Notes: generated by a model not told the origin, from the letters alone. Positions 41,099 through 50,258 are shown, numbered from the stretch's first letter. The stretch: 64,000 bases of DNA from Parasphingorhabdus sp. (GCA_030373505.1 JAUCYS010000011.1:1-64000), one strand, 5' to 3'. Numbers and translations: made by a program.

Positions 41099-41958
41099 AA
41101 CAGCAAGACGGGACGTTAACGCTGCCGAGCGGATCGAAAGCCGCCGGAGCAAAGCTCCATCTCCGGAAATGGCTGCCCGAGGGTCCGCCCAAGGCGATAA
41201 TCTTGCTTGTCCACGGCTATGCCGAACATAGTGGACGCTATCAATATTTTGCCGAACATTGCGTCGACAGCGGATATGCGGTGTTTGCCGTGGATCACTG
41301 GGGCCACGGCCGTTCCGACGGTGTGCCGGGATATGTTCCGGACTTTTCGGTGTTTCACGATGGCCTCGACCAGCTGTGGGCCTGTGCCAGGCACGATTTT
41401 CCGGAACTGCCGGTGATGCTGGTGGGCCATAGCATGGGGGGCTTGATCAGCGCGACCTATCTGCTCGCCAACCAGTCCAGATTTGCCGCCTGCGTGCTAT
41501 CGGGTCCAGCCATCAAGGCCGCAGAGGAACCCTCTGTATTTTTGAAGGCCGTCAGTGGCTTTCTGTCCCGTTTCTTCCCCAAACTGGGGGTCGTCGAACT
41601 GGATCCGAATGGCGTCAGTCGCGATCCGCAGGTGGTCGCTGATTATCTGGCTGACCCCCTGGTTTATAACGGCAAGATGGGTGCCCGGCTGGCGGCGGAA
41701 ATGCTTAACAACATGACCGATATTCAGCAGAATGCCGAAAAGATTTCCCTGCCGATACTCCTCCTGCATGGTGAAAAAGACAGTCTGGCGTCCGCCGACG
41801 GTTCGAAATTTCTGGACGGCCATATCGCCTCGTCCGACAAGACGCTCATTCTTTACCCGGAATTGTTTCACGAGATATTCAACGAACCGGAGAAAGACGC
41901 GGTGCTGACCGACATGACCGACTGGTTGGACCGACACGTAGCGGCGAGAGGAACATAA
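41095..41958 (+). CDS. Alpha/beta hydrolase, monoacylglycerol lipase-like
   Basis: VHGYAEHSGRYQYFAEHCVDSGYAVFAVDHWGHGRSDG; GHSMGG; TTG start overlapping patatin stop. Confidence 0.9.
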   Translation: MKQQDGTLTLPSGSKAAGAKLHLRKWLPEGPPKAIILLVHGYAEHSGRYQYFAEHCVDSGYAVFAVDHWGHGRSDGVPGYVPDFSVFHDGLDQLWACARHDFPELPVMLVGHSMGGLISATYLLANQSRFAACVLSGPAIKAAEEPSVFLKAVSGFLSRFFPKLGVVELDPNGVSRDPQVVADYLADPLVYNGKMGARLAAEMLNNMTDIQQNAEKISLPILLLHGEKDSLASADGSKFLDGHIASSDKTLILYPELFHEIFNEPEKDAVLTDMTDWLDRHVAARGT

Positions 41959-41959
41959 G

Positions 41960-42898
41960 GTGCAAGCAATAGAAATAATCCTGACCATTTTGGGCATTCT
42001 GGTGCTGGCACTGATCGCGGTCTATGCGTTTTTTCCGCGCAGCCTGTATGGATTCTTGCGCAACGCCTTGCGGCGAAAAGGCAAGCTGAAGGAAAAGTCG
42101 GTCAAGGTTGGCGATCTGGCCTGGCCCTATCTCGAAGGCGGCCCCGCGGATGGCGAACCCCTGGTGCTGTTGCATGGCTTTGGCGGCGACAAGGACAACT
42201 GGGCGATGTACGCCCCCGAAATGGTGGGAAAATATCGGCTGATTGCGCCTGATCTGCCGGGTTTTGGAGATAATATCCGGGAGGCCGGGCGTGATTATGA
42301 TATGGCCACGCAGGCGTCGCGCGTTCGTGATTTTCTCGATGCGATGGGTATTGAGAAATGCCATATTGGCGGCAACAGCATGGGCGGATTTGTCGCGCTG
42401 CGGTTCGCGCTGGACTATCCCGAACGTTTGCTCTCGATGACCCTGTTCAACAATGCCGGCGTCGTCGGGGCTAAGGAAAGCGAGCTTCAAAAAGAGGCGC
42501 TGGCAGGGAAAAACCCGCTGGAGATCCACAGCGCGGATGACGTCAAGCGAATGATGGCATTTGTCGCCCACAAGCCGATGAAGGTCCCGGGCCAGTTCCG
42601 GAAGATATTTTACGAAGATTTTGCTGCCCACCGCGAACTGCTGGACAAGATATTCTGGAATCTGGTGGAAGATGGGACGGTCAGAGCGTTGAATGACAGG
42701 CTGGGCGAGGTGAAGGCACCGACGCTGATCATCTGGGGGCGTCATGACCAGCTGATCGACGTTAGCTGCGTCAAGGTGCTGAAAGACGGCATTCCGAATG
42801 CGGAATCGGTCATTTTTGAGGATGCCGGTCATGTGCCGATGATCGAAAAACCGAAGGAAACTGCGGCCAGGCATCTCGAGTTTCTTGCCAAACACTGA
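41960..42898 (+). CDS. Alpha/beta hydrolase, membrane-anchored
   Basis: N-terminal TM; LLHGFGGDKDNW; GGNSMGGFVALRFA; IIWGRHDQLIDV; GTG start. Confidence 0.9.
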   Translation: MQAIEIILTILGILVLALIAVYAFFPRSLYGFLRNALRRKGKLKEKSVKVGDLAWPYLEGGPADGEPLVLLHGFGGDKDNWAMYAPEMVGKYRLIAPDLPGFGDNIREAGRDYDMATQASRVRDFLDAMGIEKCHIGGNSMGGFVALRFALDYPERLLSMTLFNNAGVVGAKESELQKEALAGKNPLEIHSADDVKRMMAFVAHKPMKVPGQFRKIFYEDFAAHRELLDKIFWNLVEDGTVRALNDRLGEVKAPTLIIWGRHDQLIDVSCVKVLKDGIPNAESVIFEDAGHVPMIEKPKETAARHLEFLAKH

Positions 42899-42958
42899 AA
42901 TCCCCTTCAGTTTGAACAGAGGCACTCCCGGTAGAGGAGTTGCGGATGGAGGGTATGT

Positions 42959-43960
42959 ATGGAATTGAAGGTTGGACTGCTCGGCGGCGGCTCATGGGGT
43001 ACCACCGTCGCGTCATTGGTTTCGCGCAACGCACCGATAAAGCTCTGGGCGCGCGACGCGGAAACCGTCGACGATATCAACAAGAATCATCGTAACAGCA
43101 AATATTTGCCCGACATCAAACTGCCGCCCGCTTTGGTGGCCACATCCGAGATCGGTGAAGCGGTGTCAGGCGCCGACGTACTGGTGATGGGCATACCCTC
43201 CAGCAATTTTCGCGCCGTCTTGGAGGAGGCCAGGCCGCATTTGCGTCCCTGGGTCCCGGTTATCAGCCTTACCAAGGGTCTCGAACTGGCGACCAGCAAA
43301 CGGATGACCGAGGTGATCGAAGAAGTCCTCCCCGGCCATCCGGTCGGCGTTTTGACCGGCCCCAATCTGGCCCGTGAAATCATGGCGGGTCAGGCTGCTG
43401 CCAGCGTGATTTCGATGGAAGACGAGATTATCGTGAAGCAGTTGCAGCAACTTTTCCACTCCGGCCTGTTTCGTGTCTATACCAATACCGATCTTCTGGG
43501 ATGCGAACTGGGAGGCGTTCTCAAGAATATCATCGCCATCGCCGTCGGCATGGGTGATGGGCTGGGCGCGGGGGACAACACCCGGTCTGCGCTGATTACC
43601 AGAGGGCTTGCCGAGATCACGCGCCTCGGTGTTGCGATGGGCGGCAAGCCGGAAACTTTTGCCGGTCTGACCGGAATGGGAGACATGATCGCGACCTGTA
43701 CGAGTCCGCTGAGCCGCAACCGGCATGTCGGGGTCGAACTGGGCAAGGGACGGCCTATTGATGAGATCATCGAGGAAATGCATATGGTGGCCGAAGGCGT
43801 GAAAAGTGCGCCAACTGTCATTGCTCTGGCGAAAAAATACGGGGTGGCGATGCCGATAGCCGAGGATGTGTTCGAGGTTACCAAAGGCAACCGGTCGGCC
43901 GTCCGGGCGTTCCGCGGACTGGTGAATCAATCTGCTGGCGCTGAATCAGATGCCGGCTGA
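42959..43960 (+). CDS. gpsA: NAD(P)H-dependent glycerol-3-phosphate dehydrogenase
   Basis: 333 aa; LLGGGSWGTTVA, SLTKGLE, GPNLAREIMAGQ, GLTGMGDMIATCTSPLSRNR. Confidence 0.96.
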   Translation: MELKVGLLGGGSWGTTVASLVSRNAPIKLWARDAETVDDINKNHRNSKYLPDIKLPPALVATSEIGEAVSGADVLVMGIPSSNFRAVLEEARPHLRPWVPVISLTKGLELATSKRMTEVIEEVLPGHPVGVLTGPNLAREIMAGQAAASVISMEDEIIVKQLQQLFHSGLFRVYTNTDLLGCELGGVLKNIIAIAVGMGDGLGAGDNTRSALITRGLAEITRLGVAMGGKPETFAGLTGMGDMIATCTSPLSRNRHVGVELGKGRPIDEIIEEMHMVAEGVKSAPTVIALAKKYGVAMPIAEDVFEVTKGNRSAVRAFRGLVNQSAGAESDAG

Positions 43961-44241
43961 AAATAGTCATTTTTGTGACAGATGACCGAAATCAGCGCCA
44001 AGATTTAAGGGGCCTGGCGAAGAATTTGTCAGAACCTGTCCGATATCGGTACGTTTTACAGAAATATTTTCTTCCAAATGACTCTAATGTAAGCAAATTT
44101 CTGAATCAATTAAGCATGTTACGCAATCATCCCGGTTTTACTTGCATTGAAATGGGGCATGCCATAAAATTTTATATGAAAGGCTTTGGATTTTGTTAGG
44201 CTGAATAACGCCACACACCTTCGCCAGACATGGAGTATCAT

Positions 44242-45195
44242 ATGGACTTTCGTAGTCGTGCCGCCAATGAGCTGGATCGGAATATATCGATCGGGGCGGA
44301 TGATATGATGGTCCACGCACCACACATTTCGGAGCCTGATATTTTCTCCAAACAGTTTCGCGAGATCGAACTGCGGTTCGATCGCTCCGACGAAATATTC
44401 TGGTGCTACATGAATCAGAAGTCGCGTCCGAGCTACACCTATGAGCTGGGCGAAGAGATTCAGCAGGTACAAGACTGGATTCACTCCACTTATGCGCGGG
44501 AAGGCTCGAAAAACTCAGATCCGTTGCGCTATTTCGTCTGCGGTTCCAGAACCCCCGGGATCTACAATCTTGGTGGCGATCTGAAGCATTTCGCCGATTG
44601 TATCCGTCGTCGCGATCTCGGAGCCTTGAAAAAATACGCCCGCACCTGCGTTCACATGCAATATGAGAATAGCACCGCCTTCGGCGCGCCGATCATCACC
44701 ATGGCGCTGGTGCAGGGAGACGCCCTGGGCGGCGGTTTTGAACATGCGCTGGCTTTTGACATATTGGTAGCCGAAAAAAGCGCACGAATGGGGTTGCCGG
44801 AAATATTGTTCAATCTGTTTCCGGGCATGGGGGCCTACAGCTTTCTGCGGCAGCGCCTTGGCCGGAAGGATACGGAGCGGTTCATTCTCGAGGGTAAATT
44901 ATTCTCGGCAACCGAATTATATGACATGGGTGTCGTCGATCTTCTTGCAGAAGACGGGCAGGGCGAGGCCGCTATTATAGAATATACGAAGGAAAACCGC
45001 AGTCGCTTTCATGCAGAGCGCGCGGTCTACCAGGCCCGCAAAATTGCCGATCCGGTTAGTTTGGAAGAACTGCTGGAAATTACCGATACATGGGCGGAAA
45101 CTGCTCTCTATCTCGGAGAAGCGGACGTGCGGAAAATGGAGCGGTTGGCGTCAGCGCAGGATCGCCGTATTATTCGGTCTCTTCAGGCCGTTTGA
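44242..45195 (+). CDS. rpfF: RpfF-like DSF synthase (crotonase superfamily)
   Basis: VCGSRTPGIYNLGGDLKHFADCI; GDALGGGFEHALAFDILVAEKSARMGLPEILFNLFPGMGAYSFLRQRLG, with two Glu 20 residues apart as in RpfF E141/E161; start 44230 also possible. Confidence 0.88.
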   Translation: MDFRSRAANELDRNISIGADDMMVHAPHISEPDIFSKQFREIELRFDRSDEIFWCYMNQKSRPSYTYELGEEIQQVQDWIHSTYAREGSKNSDPLRYFVCGSRTPGIYNLGGDLKHFADCIRRRDLGALKKYARTCVHMQYENSTAFGAPIITMALVQGDALGGGFEHALAFDILVAEKSARMGLPEILFNLFPGMGAYSFLRQRLGRKDTERFILEGKLFSATELYDMGVVDLLAEDGQGEAAIIEYTKENRSRFHAERAVYQARKIADPVSLEELLEITDTWAETALYLGEADVRKMERLASAQDRRIIRSLQAV

Positions 45196-45199
45196 CGAC

Positions 45200-45227
45200 C
45201 CCCTAGATCAGGGCCCCTAGATCAGGG
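45200..45227. repeat. Perfect 14-bp tandem duplication at the rpfF/rpfC convergence
   Basis: CCCCTAGATCAGGG x2, spanning the rpfC stop codon. Confidence 0.95.
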
Positions 45228-47706
45228 CGACTTTTTCGGAAGGTGGCTGGTCGTGGCTCGCAGTCGCGACTTTCTCGAGACAGATGCGAATCTGGTCGAC
45301 CTGCCGCTCCACTTTCGCGAGATAGTCAAACCGTCGATCGCTGAATTCCGGCTCGCTGATCACTTCCAGCTTCGAGCAGAGTTCAGCCAGACGGTTCGCG
45401 CCAATATTTGCCGCTCCGCTCTTGAACGCATGGGCGTGGAAGCGGAAGTCGTCGACCGATCCCTCGACGACCGATTTCTTCAGTGCGATCAGGATTTCAT
45501 CGGCGTCGTCCAGATAGGCTTCGATTATCGACTGTACAAAAGCTTCATCGCCGATTGAGAGCAGATAATCCAGTTGGGCAGGATCAACCGCTGGCGGTTC
45601 CGCCTTGCGCATGCGGTCTTCGATATTGCTAACCACGCCCAGCGGATCGGCTCCGACCCAGATTTCGGCCTGATCCGACCGATGATGCGTCTGCGCAGCG
45701 ATAACGGCCAACAGCTCGGTGGCCTCTATAGGCTTTGTGAGCCTCAGGTCCATTCCGGCGTCGAGGCATTTTTTCTCGGTCTCCGCAGTGGAATCGGCGG
45801 TCAAACCGATGATGGGAACATGTTTTCTGGGTCCCTCGATCTGGCGCCACAGCTTGCAGCACTCGATGCCGCCCATGACCGGCATGTTCACATCCATAAA
45901 AACGATGTCAAACGCATCATGCTCAAGTTTTTCGAGCGCCTTTTCCCCGTCGATGACCACTATGACCTCGTGCCCCGCATTGGACAGGATCGTTTCCAGG
46001 ACCATCTGGTTGGTCCGGTTGTCATCGGCGATAAGCACCCGGAGCGAGCCTGTTTTGGGTGACCTTTCAATGTCGCTCGTCTGCAACGGTTTTTCGGCAC
46101 CGGCACCGACAAAGGAACAACCGATCTGGACGGCGCTGCGGATTGTGCTGAAATCGGACCCGGCGGGCAGCAAAGTGGCGAAAGCCGCTCGCAATTGCAG
46201 GTCCTTGAGATTGTTCTGTTTTCCTTCGGCCAACAGCACCGGTGGGAGTTTGGCTGCCCGGAAGGCGGACCATAGCGGCGAGAGATCATCATGATCACTC
46301 GCGATGGCTTCATCCAGCAATGCAATATCATAAGGGCCAAGATTGCGGCGATCGAGAATATTGCAGATGTCCTCCGACGCGTGACACTGGATATGGTCTA
46401 TCCGGATCGGCTGATCGTTGTCGTTGCAAATAACCGGAGCTTCGGCTTGCCGGGTCAGCGACAATATCCTGAGGCCATGGTCCTCAGTGCCCCCTTCTTC
46501 CGCTTCCACAACGTCTGCGGGGAATGACAGGGTGAATGTACTGCCAGCGCCAAGCTTGCTCTCTACCGAAACAGACCCGCCCAGCTGGCGCGCCTGTTGG
46601 CGGCAAATCGCCAGCCCTAGCCCTGTTCCGCCGAATTCACTGGCGATCCTGTCGTCGGCTTGCTGAAATACATCGAAGATTTTCCGCTGTGCATTGTCCG
46701 CTATGCCGGGCCCGGTATCGGTTACAGAAATCCAAATCTGGTGGTGGCCATTGGCTGAGGTAAATCCACATCTGAGCGTGATCGATCCGGTTTGAGTAAA
46801 TTTCACGGCATTGCTGGTCAGATTGAGAAGGATATTGCGGATATAGTCGACCTGTCCGGAAACAAGCTTGTCGCTGCCTGGTTCCGCCTGCAGAATGATT
46901 TTGAGGTCCTTCTCTTCGGCCGAAATCTGCATGATATCCCGAACCTCTGACAGAATGCTGACGACTGAAAATGGCTTCGGGTCGGGCAGCGCATCACGCG
47001 TTTCAGAATGCGCGAAGCTGAGCAGCTGGTTGATGAGATGTAGCAGGTGACGACCTGCAGATACGCTGGTGGCAACCATATGATGCTGCTTCTCTGGCAG
47101 CTTCATATCCAGCAAGTGGGTCCCGTAGCCGATGATCGCGTTCAGCGGGGTCCGCAATTCGTGACTGATGCTGGCAAGAAACAGGCTTTTGGCCTTGTTC
47201 GCCGCCTCGGCTTCTTCCTTCGCTTGCGAGATTTTGGTGATCAGCGTCGAGCAATATGCCGGTATCACTATCAGGCCGACAAGCAAGCCGATCGAGAGCG
47301 AAGGACTGTCGCGCCAATAGTCAACGTGATAGATGGTCCAGCCGAAGGAAATGGCGGCCATTGCCGAGGCCAGATACAGCCATTTCACGCCAAAGCGGAA
47401 GCCGTTGCCCAGAATGACCCATAGCAGAGCAGGATATACCGCCGCAAAGCTCTCGCCGCCGATCTGGAAGAGAAATGCAGCCGCGCCGAAATCGATACAA
47501 AGGCCGATCAACCTGCGCGGATTCGAGGGTCTGGGATGCAGACGATAGGCAACCGCCACCGCGATGCTGATAAAGAAATAAACGCCAAAGCCGATGATCA
47601 GCCCCGAAGGAGCGCCGAGGATGGCAAAGGACGACCATGCGAGAATGATCAAAATGATCCGGTTCTTGATCATTTCATGTTCACGGTCACGGGCCTGACC
47701 GTCCAT
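45217..47706 (-). CDS. rpfC: RpfC-like hybrid sensor kinase (TM sensor-HisKA-HATPase-REC-HPT)
   Basis: Multi-TM N-terminus; ISHELRTPLNAIIGYG; LLNLTSNAVKFTQ; REC VLIADDNRTNQMVLETIL...FMDVNMPVMGG; C-terminal HPT HAHAFKSGAANIGANRLAELC; start uncertain (47673/47706/47772). Confidence 0.88.
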   Translation of the reverse strand: MDGQARDREHEMIKNRIILIILAWSSFAILGAPSGLIIGFGVYFFISIAVAVAYRLHPRPSNPRRLIGLCIDFGAAAFLFQIGGESFAAVYPALLWVILGNGFRFGVKWLYLASAMAAISFGWTIYHVDYWRDSPSLSIGLLVGLIVIPAYCSTLITKISQAKEEAEAANKAKSLFLASISHELRTPLNAIIGYGTHLLDMKLPEKQHHMVATSVSAGRHLLHLINQLLSFAHSETRDALPDPKPFSVVSILSEVRDIMQISAEEKDLKIILQAEPGSDKLVSGQVDYIRNILLNLTSNAVKFTQTGSITLRCGFTSANGHHQIWISVTDTGPGIADNAQRKIFDVFQQADDRIASEFGGTGLGLAICRQQARQLGGSVSVESKLGAGSTFTLSFPADVVEAEEGGTEDHGLRILSLTRQAEAPVICNDNDQPIRIDHIQCHASEDICNILDRRNLGPYDIALLDEAIASDHDDLSPLWSAFRAAKLPPVLLAEGKQNNLKDLQLRAAFATLLPAGSDFSTIRSAVQIGCSFVGAGAEKPLQTSDIERSPKTGSLRVLIADDNRTNQMVLETILSNAGHEVIVVIDGEKALEKLEHDAFDIVFMDVNMPVMGGIECCKLWRQIEGPRKHVPIIGLTADSTAETEKKCLDAGMDLRLTKPIEATELLAVIAAQTHHRSDQAEIWVGADPLGVVSNIEDRMRKAEPPAVDPAQLDYLLSIGDEAFVQSIIEAYLDDADEILIALKKSVVEGSVDDFRFHAHAFKSGAANIGANRLAELCSKLEVISEPEFSDRRFDYLAKVERQVDQIRICLEKVATASHDQPPSEKVALI

Positions 47707-47777
47707 GCCATGTCTCGGATGTCGATTGTGGTGGTACGACTTAGCCGGGGTGCCAGATTTTCGAAAGAACAAGAGGC

Positions 47778-49937
47778 TTACCCTTTCGCAGCACGACTGG
47801 GAGGATCATCTTTCCGAGCGTCAAATAATTTGCCGAGATCTTCGGCACGTTGTGGACGTGCGATCTTGAAACCCTGAATCTCGTCGCATCCCGACACGCG
47901 CAGTAAGTCCAGTTGGGCGTCATTTTCGACACCTTCGGCGACGACCCGCATGCCCAGCGAATGCGCCAGATGGGCAATGGTTCCGATGATCGCGCGGTCC
48001 GCCGCGCTATGTTCGATCCGGGAAATGAACGTGCGATCGATTTTGAGGCAATTGGCGGGAAGGTCTCTCAGATATTGCAGAGAGGAATAGCCGGTCCCGA
48101 AATCATCAATGGATATGCCGACGCCGTGGCTGCGAATCCGCTGAAGCGTCGCTCTGACCTCTTCATTATTGTCGATCAGCAACTCTTCGGTAATTTCGAT
48201 GGTAATCTTTGATGGATCGATTCCGTTGGCTTCTATGCTTGCCAGCAGCTGGTCGCATATATTCTGATTCTGAAATTGTCTGGGCGAAACGTTGATAGCA
48301 ACGCGTGGCAAATCGATACCCCGGTCGGCATAGGATTTGATTTCCCTGCATACTTGGCCGATCACCCAGTTGCCGAGAATGTCCATCAATCCGCTCTCGT
48401 CGGCCACCCGGATGAACTGGATCGGCAGTAGCCTTCCCCGGCGAGGATGGTCCCATCTGATGAGGGCTTCCAGGCCCACATATTCCAAGGATTTGGCGTC
48501 GACGATGGGCTGATATTCGAGAGCAAACTGGTTGTCGTTGAAGGCGTCGCGCAATTCGCTTTCCAGCGCGGCATCCGCCTGGGCAATTTCGTTCATGTCT
48601 TCCGAGAAGAACCGGTGACAATTTCGGCCATTTGCCTTGGCATCATACATGGCAAGATCCGCCATGCGCAGGACTTCCTCATATTCGTCGCCATCACTGG
48701 GGATCAGGCTGACGCCGATCGACGCGCTGATAATCTGGCCGACACCGCTGATTGCATAGGGCTCGTTGATCGCCTTCAGAATTTTGGAGCAGCGGGAATT
48801 GATCGAATCGATATTTTCGAACCTGTTGAAAATGATCGCAAATTCGTCGCCACCGATACGTGCGGCAAAATCCTCTGGACCGATGACCTTGGAAATCCGG
48901 TTGGCGACTTCCCGCAACAGCGCGTCGCCGCTGTGATGACCGCGCGTGTCATTGATAACTTTGAAGCGATCCAGGTCCAGCAACAGCAGGGCGGCTTCGC
49001 TGTTTCTCTTCTTGCAATTTTCAATAGTCGTTTTGACATTTTCTGCGAGCAATACCCGATTGGGAAGACCCGTCAGCATGTCGTGCAAGGCCAGGTGCGT
49101 TCTATGTTCTTCGGCAAACTTTCGGGCGGTGATATCAACGGCGGTCGTCAGGACGCCGATCGTTTCACCCTTGTGATTGAGCAGCGGAGATTTGTTGCAA
49201 TGAAAAATGAGATCGACGCCATCGCTCGTGATTTTTTCTTCGTAATGAGGAATGGCGAGGCTTGATTTGAGAACCATAGCATCCCGTCTGCGGGTATTTG
49301 CGGCGAGCGCGGGCTCGAAATTATCGGCAAAATCCGTTCCGACCATTTCATCCGGATCTTTGTCAAACAGGGCAGATTGATAGGCGTTCGTAAACAGGCA
49401 TTTTCCTGAGCGATCCGTCGCATTGATCATGATCGGAATCGTGTCGATAATCTGTTCCAGCATGCTTTTGCCCGAGCTGCCTTCGCTTGACCCCGTTTCC
49501 TTGAAACCCCCATGCTTGCGACCGATTTCCGATGCACGCTTGCGCAGGCTCACGGCCCTTTTGCTTTTGGTCAGCAGGGACGACGCGCGACTGCAGAATT
49601 CGACATGGGAAACCGGGCTTTGCAGGAAATCGGTGGCGCCGGCGTCGAGTGCGGTCAGTCGGCACTCGCGGTCCTGATGCGCTGTTATGACAATCGCGGG
49701 AATCTCGCTAGCGCCCGGCATCATCCGGACTTTGCGGATGAATTCCGCCCCGTTCATCTGGGGCATGCGATAGTCAACAACCATAAGGTCCGCTCGGTTG
49801 TCGCGCAGCCAATCCAGCGCTTCGACAGGATCGGCAAAAGTGATGGCGGAATATTTTTCCCCCATCAACGTCACAAACTGAGCATAGATTCTCAGATTGG
49901 TGGGTCGATCATCGACTATCAAGACACGTGTGCTCAT
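47778..49937 (-). CDS. REC-PAS-GGDEF-EAL response regulator
   Basis: VLIVDDRPTNLRIY...VVDYRMPQMNG; PAS LFTNAYQSALFDKDPDEMVG; RIGGDEFAIIF; GLEALIRWDHP, DDFGTGYSSLQYL, KIDRTFIS, AEGVEN. Confidence 0.93.
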   Translation of the reverse strand: MSTRVLIVDDRPTNLRIYAQFVTLMGEKYSAITFADPVEALDWLRDNRADLMVVDYRMPQMNGAEFIRKVRMMPGASEIPAIVITAHQDRECRLTALDAGATDFLQSPVSHVEFCSRASSLLTKSKRAVSLRKRASEIGRKHGGFKETGSSEGSSGKSMLEQIIDTIPIMINATDRSGKCLFTNAYQSALFDKDPDEMVGTDFADNFEPALAANTRRRDAMVLKSSLAIPHYEEKITSDGVDLIFHCNKSPLLNHKGETIGVLTTAVDITARKFAEEHRTHLALHDMLTGLPNRVLLAENVKTTIENCKKRNSEAALLLLDLDRFKVINDTRGHHSGDALLREVANRISKVIGPEDFAARIGGDEFAIIFNRFENIDSINSRCSKILKAINEPYAISGVGQIISASIGVSLIPSDGDEYEEVLRMADLAMYDAKANGRNCHRFFSEDMNEIAQADAALESELRDAFNDNQFALEYQPIVDAKSLEYVGLEALIRWDHPRRGRLLPIQFIRVADESGLMDILGNWVIGQVCREIKSYADRGIDLPRVAINVSPRQFQNQNICDQLLASIEANGIDPSKITIEITEELLIDNNEEVRATLQRIRSHGVGISIDDFGTGYSSLQYLRDLPANCLKIDRTFISRIEHSAADRAIIGTIAHLAHSLGMRVVAEGVENDAQLDLLRVSGCDEIQGFKIARPQRAEDLGKLFDARKDDPPSRAAKG

Positions 49938-50181
49938 AGCTGAATCAACTACATGCGGATGTTCAAGATAAGGTTAACGCCGATCGATACCATAAAATAC
50001 CAGCTTCCAACTGGCTTAGACCGAACCGCGGTCGTGCTGCGGCTATTGCCAAAGCGCATCAGACAGCGAGCTGGGCTTGCTGTACTGGCTGTCTCCGGCG
50101 AAACAGCCTTCCAACCGATCCGGCTGGCTTTCAAATGGTTGCCAACCGTGTGGCCCCTTGGCGGGCAATGATGGGAAATGA

Positions 50182-50258
50182 TGGTCGGGAAGAGAGGATT
50201 CGAACCTCCGGCCCCTGCGTCCCGAACGCAGTACTCTACCAGGCTGAGCTACTTCCCG
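50182..50258 (-). tRNA. tRNA-Pro (anticodon CGG)
   Basis: Minus strand CGGGAAG TAGCTCAGCCTGGTAGAG...CTGCG-TTCGGGA-CGCAG; GGAGG-TTCGAAT-CCTCT; CTTCCCG A CCA. Confidence 0.96.

Noticed and set aside
43975-44199. 74-aa GTG-start ORF upstream of rpfF
   Set aside because: AT-rich intergenic region, no domain; more likely the rpfF leader/promoter region. Could be revisited with Ribo-seq.
44242-45195. Simple annotation as beta-oxidation enoyl-CoA hydratase
   Set aside because: Flanking convergent RpfC-like kinase, extended N-terminus and the E-20-E catalytic spacing fit RpfF better.
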